From Methylobacillus gramineus (GTDB lineage Bacteria; Pseudomonadota; Gammaproteobacteria; Burkholderiales; Methylophilaceae): a DNA stretch of 64,000 bases. Location of the stretch: positions 558,001 to 622,000 of the forward strand of contig NZ_JAJAVE010000003.1 of NCBI RefSeq assembly GCF_020532675.1. The letters are read 5' to 3'. A program made the position numbers and the translations under genes. The notes under the pieces were generated by a model, which made no database searches, was not told where the DNA came from, and worked only from the letters and a program-made list of their open reading frames with translations. Shown here piece after piece: positions 8,133 through 16,625 of this stretch. Numbering within the stretch: position 1 is the stretch's first letter; every line of letters starts with the position of its first letter.

Positions 8133-8816
8133 ATGTTGATTGAAATTCCAGCAGTATTGACCAAGGAGCAAGTACGTCAATGTCGCGCCGTGATGGATGC
8201 GGCGGAGTGGGTGGATGGTAATGTGACATCGGGGAGCCAGTCTGCACTTGCCAAGCATAATATGCAGTTGCCTGAAGGGGCGCCTGTTGCGCGCCAAGTG
8301 GGTGATCTTATTCAGGATGCTTTGGGCATGAGTCCCCTGTTTATTTCGGCGGCTTTGCCGCTCAAGGTTTTTCCTCCGTTGTTCAATCGCTATGAGGGCG
8401 GACAAGCTTTTGGTACACATGTGGACAACGCCATCCGCCAGTTGCGCGGAACCAATTTTCGTATTCGAAGTGATTTATCCGCGACATTATTTTTGTCTGA
8501 GCCTGAAGATTATGATGGGGGGGTGCTGACCATAGAGGACACATTTGGCTCGCAGGAGGTCAAGTTGCCAGCAGGACATATGGTGCTTTATCCCTCCAGC
8601 AGCCTGCATCATGTGACGCCTGTAACACGTGGTGTCAGGGTATCTTCATTTTTCTGGATGCAGAGTATGGTGCGCGATGATGCGCAACGTACCTTGCTGT
8701 TCCAGCTGGATAACGCGATTCAGAAACTCACGGCAGATAAAGGTGGAAAAGATGCGGAAGTGATCAGCCTGACCGGGGTTTATCACAATCTCCTGCGCAT
8801 GTGGGCAGATAGCTAA
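8133..8816 (+). CDS. Fe(II)/2-oxoglutarate-dependent PKHD-type hydroxylase (PiuC/YbiX-like)
   Basis: The protein has 227 residues. The ATG at 8133 is chosen over 8109 because AGGAGT precedes it and [14 protein letters not shown] matches the family start. The double-stranded beta-helix core carries the iron ligands His and Asp in [11 protein letters not shown] and a distal His in [15 protein letters not shown], whose Arg would bind 2-oxoglutarate. Members sit beside Fiu/PiuA receptors and are thought to act on siderophores or a linked substrate in the cytoplasm. The same arrangement is seen here, on the same strand but with a terminator in between. Confidence 0.92.
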   Translation: MLIEIPAVLTKEQVRQCRAVMDAAEWVDGNVTSGSQSALAKHNMQLPEGAPVARQVGDLIQDALGMSPLFISAALPLKVFPPLFNRYEGGQAFGTHVDNAIRQLRGTNFRIRSDLSATLFLSEPEDYDGGVLTIEDTFGSQEVKLPAGHMVLYPSSSLHHVTPVTRGVRVSSFFWMQSMVRDDAQRTLLFQLDNAIQKLTADKGGKDAEVISLTGVYHNLLRMWADS

Positions 8817-8823
8817 AGTGGTT

Positions 8824-10110
8824 TTACACGGAGCCTTGCACATGATTGTCTTGCAGGCGGCTAGCCATCTGCTTAAGAAAATTCATGGCAATACGGGGCT
8901 CACCTAGCAGTAAGGTTTCGATATTGGCAGAGGTGACCACCACGACTTCGGCTTGATCCGAAATTACCTTGGCATCCGCGACACGTGGCGTTTCTGTGAG
9001 AAACGCCATTTCCCCGAAATAGTCACCAGGATTGAGGTCTCGCAATACATGGCCGTTAAGGGTCAGTGTGATTTTGCCTGAGACCAGATAGTAGAGATCG
9101 TGGCTGGCATCGCCTTTGCTGAAAATATAGTCATTCTTTTGATATTGCTTGCCATATCGTTCCATCAGCTCCAGCAGGTAGGTCTCTTTGTCCTCCGGCA
9201 TGCGGTCAAATAGTCCACGCAGCAGAAGCACATCTTTTTTACGCAGGGTGGAGATGAGCTCTGTGCCAAACATGAATACGACAAACGTGTAGTAAAGCCA
9301 GCCTATCGAAATAAACAGGTTTTTCATGCCGCCAAAAACAGCGCCATATGATGGGTTGATGGATAAAAACAATCCAAACGCCGGGCGCATGGCCAGCCAG
9401 AGTAGTGCCGTGATCAACGAGCCGATTAAGATATGTTTGAGATTGACTCGCACCGGGAAAAATACGCGATAAAAGATCCCGATTAATAAGGTGGTCAATA
9501 ATAAGGAGGTAGCTGAGTTGATGTATTTGGAGTGCGAGGCGTGCGGCTCTAGAATGCTGATGACTTTTTCTATCCCCAGCCCCAGGATGGTAAACAGGAA
9601 AAACATGAGCAATATGCCCAGAACGGCGAGGATATCCTTCATCTGACGCCGAATGAAGGAGGGTGCTTCTATAACGCTGGCAATGGTGTAAAAGGCAGAA
9701 CGTAATGCCCCTGCGAGTGGCGTGACAATCCAGAACATGGCGACCATCCCAAAGACGCCCCATGCGGCTTTATGCTGGGAGGCGTTGTAAACCTCTACCA
9801 TGATGCGGTTGCTGAGCTTGGGTACCAAATTACTCACCAATATAGCCAGCTTGACGATGGCGTAATTAGATGAAATCACCAGATGGCTCAACATGAAGAA
9901 CATGAGCAGGATCAACGGGATCAGCGCAAACATCGCATAGAAGGATAGCGACGCTGATATGCTGAAGCCATTGTGCACCTGAAAACTGTTCAGTGTTTCA
10001 CGCAGTACAAAAAACGGTGTGCTGTATCGGTGGCGTGCGTAAGCGCGGCGCGGCATCGCCAGGGCTGGATGAGTGCCGAGATTTTTCACTCGGTTGAATT
10101 TGAAAGCCAC
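8824..10110 (-). CDS. YihY/BrkB-family membrane protein fused to a cyclic-nucleotide-binding domain
   Basis: The protein has 428 residues from a GTG at 10110 with AAGGA upstream. A longer frame to 10176 would overlap the preceding gene. Residues about 35-300 are a YihY (formerly called RNase BN) domain with about six membrane segments, including SASLSFYAMFALIPLILLMF, WIVTPLAGALRSAFY and the final GWLYYTFVVFMFGTEL. Residues about 310-420 form a Crp-like sensor: DLYYLVSGKITLTLNG, then a phosphate-binding cassette FGEMAFLTETPRVADA with Glu367 and Arg376, the residues that bind cyclic nucleotide in active members. The substrate of YihY proteins is not established. It follows the proline iminopeptidase gene by 19 bases and converges with the oxygenase gene with no terminator. 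Confidence 0.88.
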   Translation of the reverse strand: MAFKFNRVKNLGTHPALAMPRRAYARHRYSTPFFVLRETLNSFQVHNGFSISASLSFYAMFALIPLILLMFFMLSHLVISSNYAIVKLAILVSNLVPKLSNRIMVEVYNASQHKAAWGVFGMVAMFWIVTPLAGALRSAFYTIASVIEAPSFIRRQMKDILAVLGILLMFFLFTILGLGIEKVISILEPHASHSKYINSATSLLLTTLLIGIFYRVFFPVRVNLKHILIGSLITALLWLAMRPAFGLFLSINPSYGAVFGGMKNLFISIGWLYYTFVVFMFGTELISTLRKKDVLLLRGLFDRMPEDKETYLLELMERYGKQYQKNDYIFSKGDASHDLYYLVSGKITLTLNGHVLRDLNPGDYFGEMAFLTETPRVADAKVISDQAEVVVVTSANIETLLLGEPRIAMNFLKQMASRLQDNHVQGSV

Positions 10111-10129
10111 AAGCAGCAATCCTTGAAAA

Positions 10130-11092
10130 TTAGCCGACGACCGTTGATTGTCTCTTAAATTTCTCCGTAGCGGCAATCAAAGCGGCGCAAGTGCCTGGCT
10201 CCATTCCTGAATGTCCTGCATCGGGAATCATATGAAACTCTGCGTGCGGCATGGCTTGATGCAGCAGATGTGCCGTCAGTGGGGGACACACCATGTCGTA
10301 ACGGCCTTGCACTATCACGGTCGGGATGTGGGTCAAACTGCTGACTTCTTTCAATAGGTTGCGATCGCCGACAAAGCATTGGTTCTGTATGTAATGAATC
10401 TGCACTCTGGCGCGGGATAGTTCCAGAGGCCCATTCGCTGGGCTGCTATTGGATGTATTGGCTGGAGGCAGCAGCGTCATGATGCTGGATTCATAGGCAT
10501 TCCAGTGAATGGCTGCGGGCTCACTAATCGTGGGATCTGCAGAAAATACACGGCTGGCAAATGCAGACAGCGGGTTGTCTCTTTCTGCGGCTGGCAGATA
10601 TGAAAGTAACTGTGTCCAGTTTGCCGGGAAGAAATGCTCAATATCTTGCAAGAACCATTCAAGCTCGCTGGTCCGGCTAAGGAATATGCCACGTAATACA
10701 AGCCCGCTGACGCGATGAGGGTGTGCCAGTGCATAGTTCAGTGCCAGCGTACTGCCCCACGATCCACCAAACACCAGCCATTGATCGATATTTAAATGTT
10801 GGCGTAGCGCATCAATATCGTCTACCAAGTGCTGCGTGGTGTTTTCCTCTATGCAGCCTTGGGGCTTGCTTCGCCCACAGCCGCGCTGATCAAGCAGGAT
10901 GATGCGATAGTGCTGGGGATCAAAGTAACGCCTTTGTGCGGGATTACAGCCACTGCCAGGACCGCCATGCAGAAACACAACAGGCTGCCCTGCTGGATTG
11001 CCGGACTGTTCAAAATACATTTGATGGGTAGGCGATACATGAAGCCAGTCGTGCTGATAGGGCTGAATTTCCGGGAAAAGTGTGCTGGTCAT
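10130..11092 (-). CDS. pip: Proline iminopeptidase
   Basis: The protein has 320 residues and an alpha/beta-hydrolase fold, cytoplasmic, releasing N-terminal proline from peptides. Visible family marks are FLHGGPGSGCNP (oxyanion loop), LLDQRGCGRSKP, the nucleophile elbow GGSWGS, the acid residue in GRYDMVCPP and the catalytic His in AGHSGMEPG. The length equals that of typical bacterial S33 iminopeptidases. It lies upstream of the YihY-CNB gene on the same strand and divergent from xoxF, with a 274-base control region between the two starts. Confidence 0.95.
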   Translation of the reverse strand: MTSTLFPEIQPYQHDWLHVSPTHQMYFEQSGNPAGQPVVFLHGGPGSGCNPAQRRYFDPQHYRIILLDQRGCGRSKPQGCIEENTTQHLVDDIDALRQHLNIDQWLVFGGSWGSTLALNYALAHPHRVSGLVLRGIFLSRTSELEWFLQDIEHFFPANWTQLLSYLPAAERDNPLSAFASRVFSADPTISEPAAIHWNAYESSIMTLLPPANTSNSSPANGPLELSRARVQIHYIQNQCFVGDRNLLKEVSSLTHIPTVIVQGRYDMVCPPLTAHLLHQAMPHAEFHMIPDAGHSGMEPGTCAALIAATEKFKRQSTVVG

Positions 11093-11203
11093 GGTTGTGA
11101 GGTATGTCCTATGGTTTCAGGAGTATATATATTTTTATATGGGAATTTATCTCATTCAATTAAGGAATTATTTAATTGTAAGTAAATTGTAAATAGAGTA
11201 TTG

Positions 11204-11215
11204 CAAAACGTTTTG
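11204..11215. promoter_or_regulatory. Perfect 12-bp palindrome upstream of xoxF
   Basis: CAAAACGTTTTG lies about 150 bases before the xoxF start in the divergent pip/xoxF gap. A perfect dyad in AT-rich DNA ahead of a strongly controlled gene is a candidate operator. I could not identify a convincing -35/-10 pair nearby. Confidence 0.35.
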
Positions 11216-11366
11216 TAGTGAACTAATATGCAATCTACTCGCTTCAGAGTGAGTAAAAGGCAATGTCTGCACTGTGTCGTAAACCTGTAATTATAAATGG
11301 GTCGCGCGCAATGTGGACTTCGGTCTTGTTAAACCCTTAGTAGTATCACTATGGAGATTTATAAAA

Positions 11367-13244
11367 ATGGAGATGAGCAAAGTCAAGCTGGCTCTGGGAG
11401 TAGCTTTCGGTATGACCATGGCATTGCCAATGGTTGCATCCGCAGCTGCAGATCAAGAAGCCGCTCTGAAGGATTCCAATAACTGGGTGCATCCACGTGG
11501 TCAGCACAATAATCAGGGCTATAGCGCCCTGAATCAAATCACCAAAAGCAACGTTAAAAACGTTAAGGCTGCTTGGCAGTTTGCTACTGGTGTAAACCGT
11601 GGTCATGAAGGTTCACCTGTTGTTGTTGGTAACATGTTGTATGTACATACAGCATTCCCTAACAACGTATACGCACTTGACCTGAACGATAATCAAAAGA
11701 TCGTTTGGTCATATTTCCCTAAACAAGATCCATCTGTACAAGCTGTTCTCTGCTGCGATAACGTAAGTCGTGGTCTGGGCTTTGGCGATGGCAAGATCTT
11801 CTTGCAACAGAATGACGGCGTATTGGTTGCACTTGATGCCAAGACCGGTAAGAAGGTTTGGGATGTAAAGGTTAATGATCCTAAGTTGGGCGCTACTAAC
11901 ACTAACGCTCCTCACGTGATCAAGGACAAGGTTCTGACTGGTTGTTCAGGTGCTGAATTCGGTGTTCGCTGCTTCTTGGCTGCGTTTAACCTGAAGGATG
12001 GCTCTTTGGCATGGAAGGCATACAGCACAGGTCCTGATTCTGAAGTGCTGATTGGTGCTGACTTCAACAAAGAAAACCCACACTACAGTTCACTGTCTGT
12101 TTATGAAGACGTAAACGGTGGTAACAAAGAAGGCGGTTCTTTCAAGGCTCTGCCTAAAGAAAAGCTGAAGTTCCCAGAAAAAGACCTTGGTGTTAAGACA
12201 TGGCTGAAGCCACAAGCTGTTAAAGACGGCTGGCAACACGGCGGTGGCTCTACATGGGGTTGGTGGCCATATGACCAGAAGACAAACCTGGTTTACTACG
12301 GCACTGGTAACCCATCTGTTTGGAACCCAGACGTACGTCCAGGTGACAACAAGTGGTCCATGACAATCTTCGCTCGCGATCTGGACACTGGTATCGCTAA
12401 GTGGGGTTATCAAATGACGCCTCACGATGAGTGGGATTATGACGGTATTAACGAAGTCATCCTGTTCGACAAGGGCGGCAAGACATACGCTTGGCACCAT
12501 GACCGTAACGGTTTTGCTTACACATTTGATGCATCGAACGGTTCCATCATCGCTGCTGAAAAAGTGCATCCATTCGTTAACTGGGCAACCGGTGTTGATC
12601 TGAAGACTGGTACTCCTCAGAAAGATGGTAAGTACTCCACTCACCAAGATTACAACGCTAAGGGTATTTGCCCTGCAGCGCTGGGTACAAAAGACCAACA
12701 GCCTGCAGCTTACTCCCCACGTACTGGCCTGGTTTACTCACCACTTAACCACGTTTGTATGACATACGAGCCAGTTGAGTCCAAGTACATCGCCGGTCAA
12801 CCATGGGTTGGTGCTACTTTGACCATGTTTGCTGGTCCTGATGGCGTAATGGGTGGCTTTGCTGCTTATGATCCATTGACCAACAAGAGCAAGTGGTACA
12901 ACAAGGAGAAGTTCTCTGCTTGGGGTGGTGTTCTGACTACAGCTTCTGACCTGGTGTTCTACGGTACTCTGGATCGTTGGTTCAAGGCTGTTGACGCACA
13001 ATCTGGTAAAGAATTGTGGAAGTTCCAAGTAGGTTCTGGTGTGATTGGTAATGCATTCACATACAGCCACAAGGGTAAGCAATACGTTGGCGTACTGTCC
13101 GGTATCGGCGGTTGGGCTGGTGTAGCGATGAACCTTGGTTTGGAAAACTCTACCGATGCGCTTGGCGCAGCCGGTGGTTACAAAGAACTGACCAAGTACA
13201 ACGCTGCTCCTGGCGGCGGTGCACTGAACGTGTTCAGCCTGTAA
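11367..13244 (+). CDS. xoxF: Lanthanide-dependent PQQ methanol dehydrogenase XoxF
   Basis: The protein has 625 residues. The start at 11367 (GGAG ten bases upstream) gives a signal peptide ending ASAAADQ. It is an eight-bladed propeller PQQ enzyme with the vicinal disulfide Cys129-Cys130 (AVLCCDNVS), Glu197 (GAEFGVRC), Asn315 (GTGNPSVWN) and catalytic Asp357. The XoxF-defining extra acid Asp359 is present (EWDYDG); calcium-dependent MxaF has Ala there. The enzyme oxidises methanol, and often formaldehyde, in the periplasm using PQQ and a light lanthanide. It is followed by a strong terminator, then xoxJ and xoxG. No small subunit gene (mxaI) is present in the window. Codon use is strongly biased to preferred codons, as expected for an abundant protein. 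Confidence 0.97.
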   Translation: MEMSKVKLALGVAFGMTMALPMVASAAADQEAALKDSNNWVHPRGQHNNQGYSALNQITKSNVKNVKAAWQFATGVNRGHEGSPVVVGNMLYVHTAFPNNVYALDLNDNQKIVWSYFPKQDPSVQAVLCCDNVSRGLGFGDGKIFLQQNDGVLVALDAKTGKKVWDVKVNDPKLGATNTNAPHVIKDKVLTGCSGAEFGVRCFLAAFNLKDGSLAWKAYSTGPDSEVLIGADFNKENPHYSSLSVYEDVNGGNKEGGSFKALPKEKLKFPEKDLGVKTWLKPQAVKDGWQHGGGSTWGWWPYDQKTNLVYYGTGNPSVWNPDVRPGDNKWSMTIFARDLDTGIAKWGYQMTPHDEWDYDGINEVILFDKGGKTYAWHHDRNGFAYTFDASNGSIIAAEKVHPFVNWATGVDLKTGTPQKDGKYSTHQDYNAKGICPAALGTKDQQPAAYSPRTGLVYSPLNHVCMTYEPVESKYIAGQPWVGATLTMFAGPDGVMGGFAAYDPLTNKSKWYNKEKFSAWGGVLTTASDLVFYGTLDRWFKAVDAQSGKELWKFQVGSGVIGNAFTYSHKGKQYVGVLSGIGGWAGVAMNLGLENSTDALGAAGGYKELTKYNAAPGGGALNVFSL

Positions 13245-13292
13245 TCTCTGTTAATGCAGAAATTGCAACGCTAACATCAGTTAGTTGCTCGC

Positions 13293-13323
13293 AAGCACCC
13301 CGCCTATGGCGGGGTGCTTTTTA
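13293..13323 (+). terminator. Strong terminator after xoxF
   Basis: A perfect 12-bp GC-rich stem (AAGCACCCCGCC/GGCGGGGTGCTT) with loop TAT is followed by TTTT. It sits between xoxF and xoxJ and would keep the accessory gene transcripts well below that of the enzyme. Confidence 0.93.
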
Positions 13324-13378
13324 TCTTTGATAGGCAAATGCAAATACGATTGTTTATCACTGAAGAAGGAAGTCAGTA

Positions 13379-14299
13379 ATGCTAAATACGCTGAAAAAAG
13401 TTTCCCTTTTATTGCTATTAACTGGTTTTACTCAGGTAGCTTTGGCAGATGGGCCAGCTACGAATACCTTGGATGTGGATAGTGAAGTAGGCCGTGGTGG
13501 TTTGCCGGTTCGGGAAGATAACCCGAATGAGTTAAAAGTATGTGCGGATTTTGATAACTTGCCTTACTCCAATGGCAAGCAAGAAGGTTTTGAAAACAAG
13601 ATTGCTCAATTGATCGCTAAAGATCTTGGCAAGACTTTGTCATACCAGTTCTGGTATGACCGTATGGGTTTCATTAGAAACACGATTAATGCGCATCGCT
13701 GTGATGTGATCATAGGCACCGTAGATGGCAATGACATGTTGTTGACCTCCAAGCCCTATTATCGCTCAGGCTATGTGTTTGTTTACCGCCAGGATAGCGG
13801 ATACAACATTCAGGACTGGGATTCTCCAGATCTACGTAAAGGTATTATTGGCGTAGTGGGTCAAACCCCTCCTTCCCGCCCTTTAAACGACAAGGGCTTG
13901 CTGGGTAATTCCCGTCCTTACCGCATCATGCGTGACCTCAATCTGCCCCCTAGTTTCATCATTGATGATCTGGTGAAGGGTGATATCGATGTGGCTGTGC
14001 TGTGGGGGCCAATTGCTGGCTACTATGCCAAGAAATCCAGTGTGCCTTTGGTGGTCGTTCCGGCACCAGAGTATGAAAAAGAAAATATACACGGCAAGGA
14101 ATACTGGAATATTTCCCTGGCGGTGCGTAAACGCGACAAAGAGCGCTTGGCGATCTTGCAGGAAGTGCTGGATCGACGCCATGCCGACATTATCAAAATC
14201 CTGGATGAATATGGAATTCCTCATGTCCCAGTGGTTGAAGGTGATAGCGTAGAGAAAAAAGGCAGAGAAAAGGGTGATGTTATTCCCAAATTTGAGTAA
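13379..14299 (+). CDS. xoxJ: XoxJ, periplasmic solute-binding-like protein of methanol oxidation
   Basis: The protein has 306 residues. GAAGGA precedes the start and a signal peptide ends at ALADG. It has a family-3 solute-binding fold: ELKVCADFDNLPYSN, then GFENKIAQLIAKDLGK and WYDRMGFIRNTINAHRCDVIIG, with a second lobe carrying VDVAVLWGPIAGYYAKK-like sequence. XoxJ/MoxJ proteins are not ordinary transport receptors. They are found only with PQQ alcohol dehydrogenases and are thought to help activate or mature the enzyme. It lies between xoxF and the cytochrome gene, in the standard order. Confidence 0.95.
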   Translation: MLNTLKKVSLLLLLTGFTQVALADGPATNTLDVDSEVGRGGLPVREDNPNELKVCADFDNLPYSNGKQEGFENKIAQLIAKDLGKTLSYQFWYDRMGFIRNTINAHRCDVIIGTVDGNDMLLTSKPYYRSGYVFVYRQDSGYNIQDWDSPDLRKGIIGVVGQTPPSRPLNDKGLLGNSRPYRIMRDLNLPPSFIIDDLVKGDIDVAVLWGPIAGYYAKKSSVPLVVVPAPEYEKENIHGKEYWNISLAVRKRDKERLAILQEVLDRRHADIIKILDEYGIPHVPVVEGDSVEKKGREKGDVIPKFE

Positions 14300-14418
14300 G
14301 AATTTTTCATGAACTGAGTCAACTGTTTCACTGTCTGACTCGTTAATTGAAGTGCAGGCTGGTGCATATGCAAACCAATCAGTCGAAGTTTAAGAGTTTA
14401 TAAAAGCAAGGAGAAAGT

Positions 14419-14949
14419 ATGTTGAATCATGGAGTGGTAAAAGCAACATTAGCAGCGTCTATTCTGGCGCTTGTAGGACTGGCAATTCCGATGCAGGCAA
14501 GTGCTGCATGTAATTTGGTCTCAACGAAAGACAACAGTCCTTTGAATATCAAGGTTGAGGCTGACGATACCCCTGAAGCGAAACAGTTTCTGGAAACTTG
14601 TGTGAATCCTTATACCAAGATTTTTGCTGATGATCCTACTAAGGCAAAGCAAGGCAAGAGCAAGTTTGGATTGTATTCATGCACTACATGCCATGGCCCT
14701 AACGGCGATGGTCAGGTAGCTGTGTCAATCACTGACGACCGTTGGCAGTACAACAAGCATATTACCGACAAGGGTATGTTTGAAACTATCGCTGGTGGCT
14801 CCAATGGTGGTATGGCAACTTGGCATAGACAAGTTGCTGGTAATCCAGATCTGGTTTCCACTGATGAAATCCTGAAGATTATTGGCTTCTTGCGTAGCCA
14901 GTACAAGGGCGGTGGTGACAAGCCATGGCTGACTGAAAAGCCTCAGTAA
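14419..14949 (+). CDS. xoxG: XoxG, c-type cytochrome electron acceptor of XoxF
   Basis: The protein has 176 residues. CAAGGAGA precedes the start and a signal peptide ends near ASAACN. A single haem site CTTCH (Cys88, Cys91, His92) and a likely axial Met132 (GGMATWH) mark a monohaem cytochrome cL. Extra Cys residues at 31 and 61 lie outside the haem motif. XoxG takes electrons from the PQQ enzyme in the periplasm and passes them toward the terminal oxidase. A terminator follows. Confidence 0.95.
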   Translation: MLNHGVVKATLAASILALVGLAIPMQASAACNLVSTKDNSPLNIKVEADDTPEAKQFLETCVNPYTKIFADDPTKAKQGKSKFGLYSCTTCHGPNGDGQVAVSITDDRWQYNKHITDKGMFETIAGGSNGGMATWHRQVAGNPDLVSTDEILKIIGFLRSQYKGGGDKPWLTEKPQ

Positions 14950-15022
14950 GGATCAAGTGAAGGTGCAAGTGAGCCAAGATTAATTGAAAAGTTATTCTGC
15001 TTTTACTGCCTGATAAAAAGAG

Positions 15023-15054
15023 CGGCCATTGTGAACAACAGTGGCCGTTTTTTT
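15023..15054 (+). terminator. Terminator of the xox cluster
   Basis: CGGCCA pairs with TGGCCG, with extra TTGT/ACAA pairing inside, followed by seven T. It closes the xoxJ-xoxG unit. Confidence 0.9.
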
Positions 15055-15209
15055 ATGCGTGTTCCAAGCTTTAGGGGTAAAATCAGCAGAATGGAATGTA
15101 GGCGCAAGATCAGCCACTAAAGCCAATACTCATCATTATGTGAGGTTTGGGTATAAGTGTTGTACTTGCCCAATCTGGTTAACATTGTTTAGACCTGGAA
15201 AGTGAAGTT

Positions 15210-16547
15210 ATGCAATTGGAAACGCAAGCAAGTTCAGATTTGCATCATGTCGTGATCGTTGGTGGTGGTGCTGGTGGCCTGGAATTAGCCACTCGCCTTG
15301 GCGATAGCCTGGGACGTAAGAAGAAGGCGCATATCACCCTGATTGATCGTACCCGCACGCATGTGTGGAAGCCATTACTGCATGAAATTGCGGCAGGCAG
15401 CATGAATCCTGATAAGCATGAGCTCGAGTATATTGCCCAGGCACACTGGCATCACTTCCATTTCCGTCTCGGCAATATGGATGGCCTGGATCGTACCAAG
15501 CAAGAAGTTTATGTTGCTCCGTTCCATGACGAGGATGGAGTCGAGGTCATTCCACGTCGTACCTTTAAATATGACACCCTGATTATTGCCATTGGCAGCA
15601 CCACTAACGATTTCGGTATTTCAGGCGCACGCGAGCACTCCATTGCTTTGGATACTCAAGGTCAGGCAGAGCGCTTTCACAAGCGCCTGCATAACGCACT
15701 GATACGGGCCCAGACACAGGCTGAACCTATCCAGGCAGGACAGCTTGAGGTAGTGATTGTGGGCGCTGGAGCAACAGGCGTGGAGCTGGCAGCAGAGTTG
15801 CACAACACCACACGTGAGGTGGCCGCTTATGGCCTGGACAAGATTGATCCAGATAAAGACATCAAAATTTCCTTGATCGAAGCCAGTGACCGTGTGTTAC
15901 CTGCCCTGCCGCCTAAGCTCTCCATGGCGGTAGATGTTGAGCTCAGGAAATTACGTGTTCATGTCTATGCTGGTGAGCGGGTAACCGAGGTAACCAGCAA
16001 GGGCGTCTATACCCATAGTGGCCGTTTTATTCCCTCTGCACTGGTGGTATGGGCAGCGGGTATCAAGGCCCCAGATTTCCTGCGCGAGCTGGATGGTCTG
16101 GAAGTGAATCGAATCAATCAACTGATTGTGAAGCGTACCCTGCAAACAACATTGGATCAGAACGTGTTTGCATTTGGTGATTGCGCCGCATGCCCATGGC
16201 CTGGTCATGATGAAAACGTGCCACCAAGAGCGCAATCTGCACACCAGCAAGCTTCCATGCTGGTGAAGACAGTCAAGAACCGTGTCGCGGGCAAAGATAG
16301 TCTGCCTGAATACACGTATCGTGATTATGGCTCACTGGTGAATCTGGGACGCTATTCCACAGTCGGTAATCTTATGGGGTCAGTAGCAGGTGGCACCATG
16401 TATATTGAAGGTATATTTGCACGCCTGATGTACCAGTCTTTATACCAGATGCATTTGATGGCCTTGCATGGCTTCTTTGCCGTGGTGCTGCAGATATTGG
16501 CACGCATCATTACCCGCAGGACAGAGGCGAGAGTTAAATTGCATTAA
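15210..16547 (+). CDS. ndh: Type II NADH:quinone oxidoreductase (NDH-2)
   Basis: The protein has 445 residues and is a membrane-associated flavoprotein that oxidises NADH and reduces quinone without pumping protons. The first Rossmann motif VIVGGGAGGLELA (FAD) is near residue 15 and the second VIVGAGATGVELAAEL (NADH) near 178. FAFGDCAACPWPG near 322 is the second FAD contact and PPRAQSAHQQA is the quinone-site signature. The C-terminal amphipathic/hydrophobic part (YQMHLMALHGFFAVVLQIL) anchors it to the membrane. It stands alone and ends in a bidirectional terminator shared with lplT. Confidence 0.95.
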   Translation: MQLETQASSDLHHVVIVGGGAGGLELATRLGDSLGRKKKAHITLIDRTRTHVWKPLLHEIAAGSMNPDKHELEYIAQAHWHHFHFRLGNMDGLDRTKQEVYVAPFHDEDGVEVIPRRTFKYDTLIIAIGSTTNDFGISGAREHSIALDTQGQAERFHKRLHNALIRAQTQAEPIQAGQLEVVIVGAGATGVELAAELHNTTREVAAYGLDKIDPDKDIKISLIEASDRVLPALPPKLSMAVDVELRKLRVHVYAGERVTEVTSKGVYTHSGRFIPSALVVWAAGIKAPDFLRELDGLEVNRINQLIVKRTLQTTLDQNVFAFGDCAACPWPGHDENVPPRAQSAHQQASMLVKTVKNRVAGKDSLPEYTYRDYGSLVNLGRYSTVGNLMGSVAGGTMYIEGIFARLMYQSLYQMHLMALHGFFAVVLQILARIITRRTEARVKLH

Positions 16548-16566
16548 TTGTTTCTTACTTTCAGCC

Positions 16567-16600
16567 CAATAAAAAGCCCGGATTTCCGGGCTTTTTATTG
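16567..16600. terminator. Bidirectional terminator between ndh and lplT
   Basis: A perfect 15-bp inverted repeat (CAATAAAAAGCCCGG and its complement) surrounds ATTT, with T runs on both strands. It serves the two convergent genes. Confidence 0.95.
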
Positions 16601-16625
16601 GGAAAACGCTACATGAGCAGAGTTT

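Noticed and set aside
8817-8823. Terminator between the convergent oxygenase and YihY-CNB genes
   Set aside because: Only seven bases separate the genes and no hairpin with a T run is present around them.
12090-12698. 202-codon antisense frame inside xoxF
   Set aside because: Codon bias of a highly expressed gene produces long open antisense frames; there is no ribosome site or homology.
11367-13244. Calcium-dependent methanol dehydrogenase MxaF
   Set aside because: The residue two after the catalytic Asp is Asp359 (EWDYDG), which defines XoxF, and no mxaI or mxaG follows.
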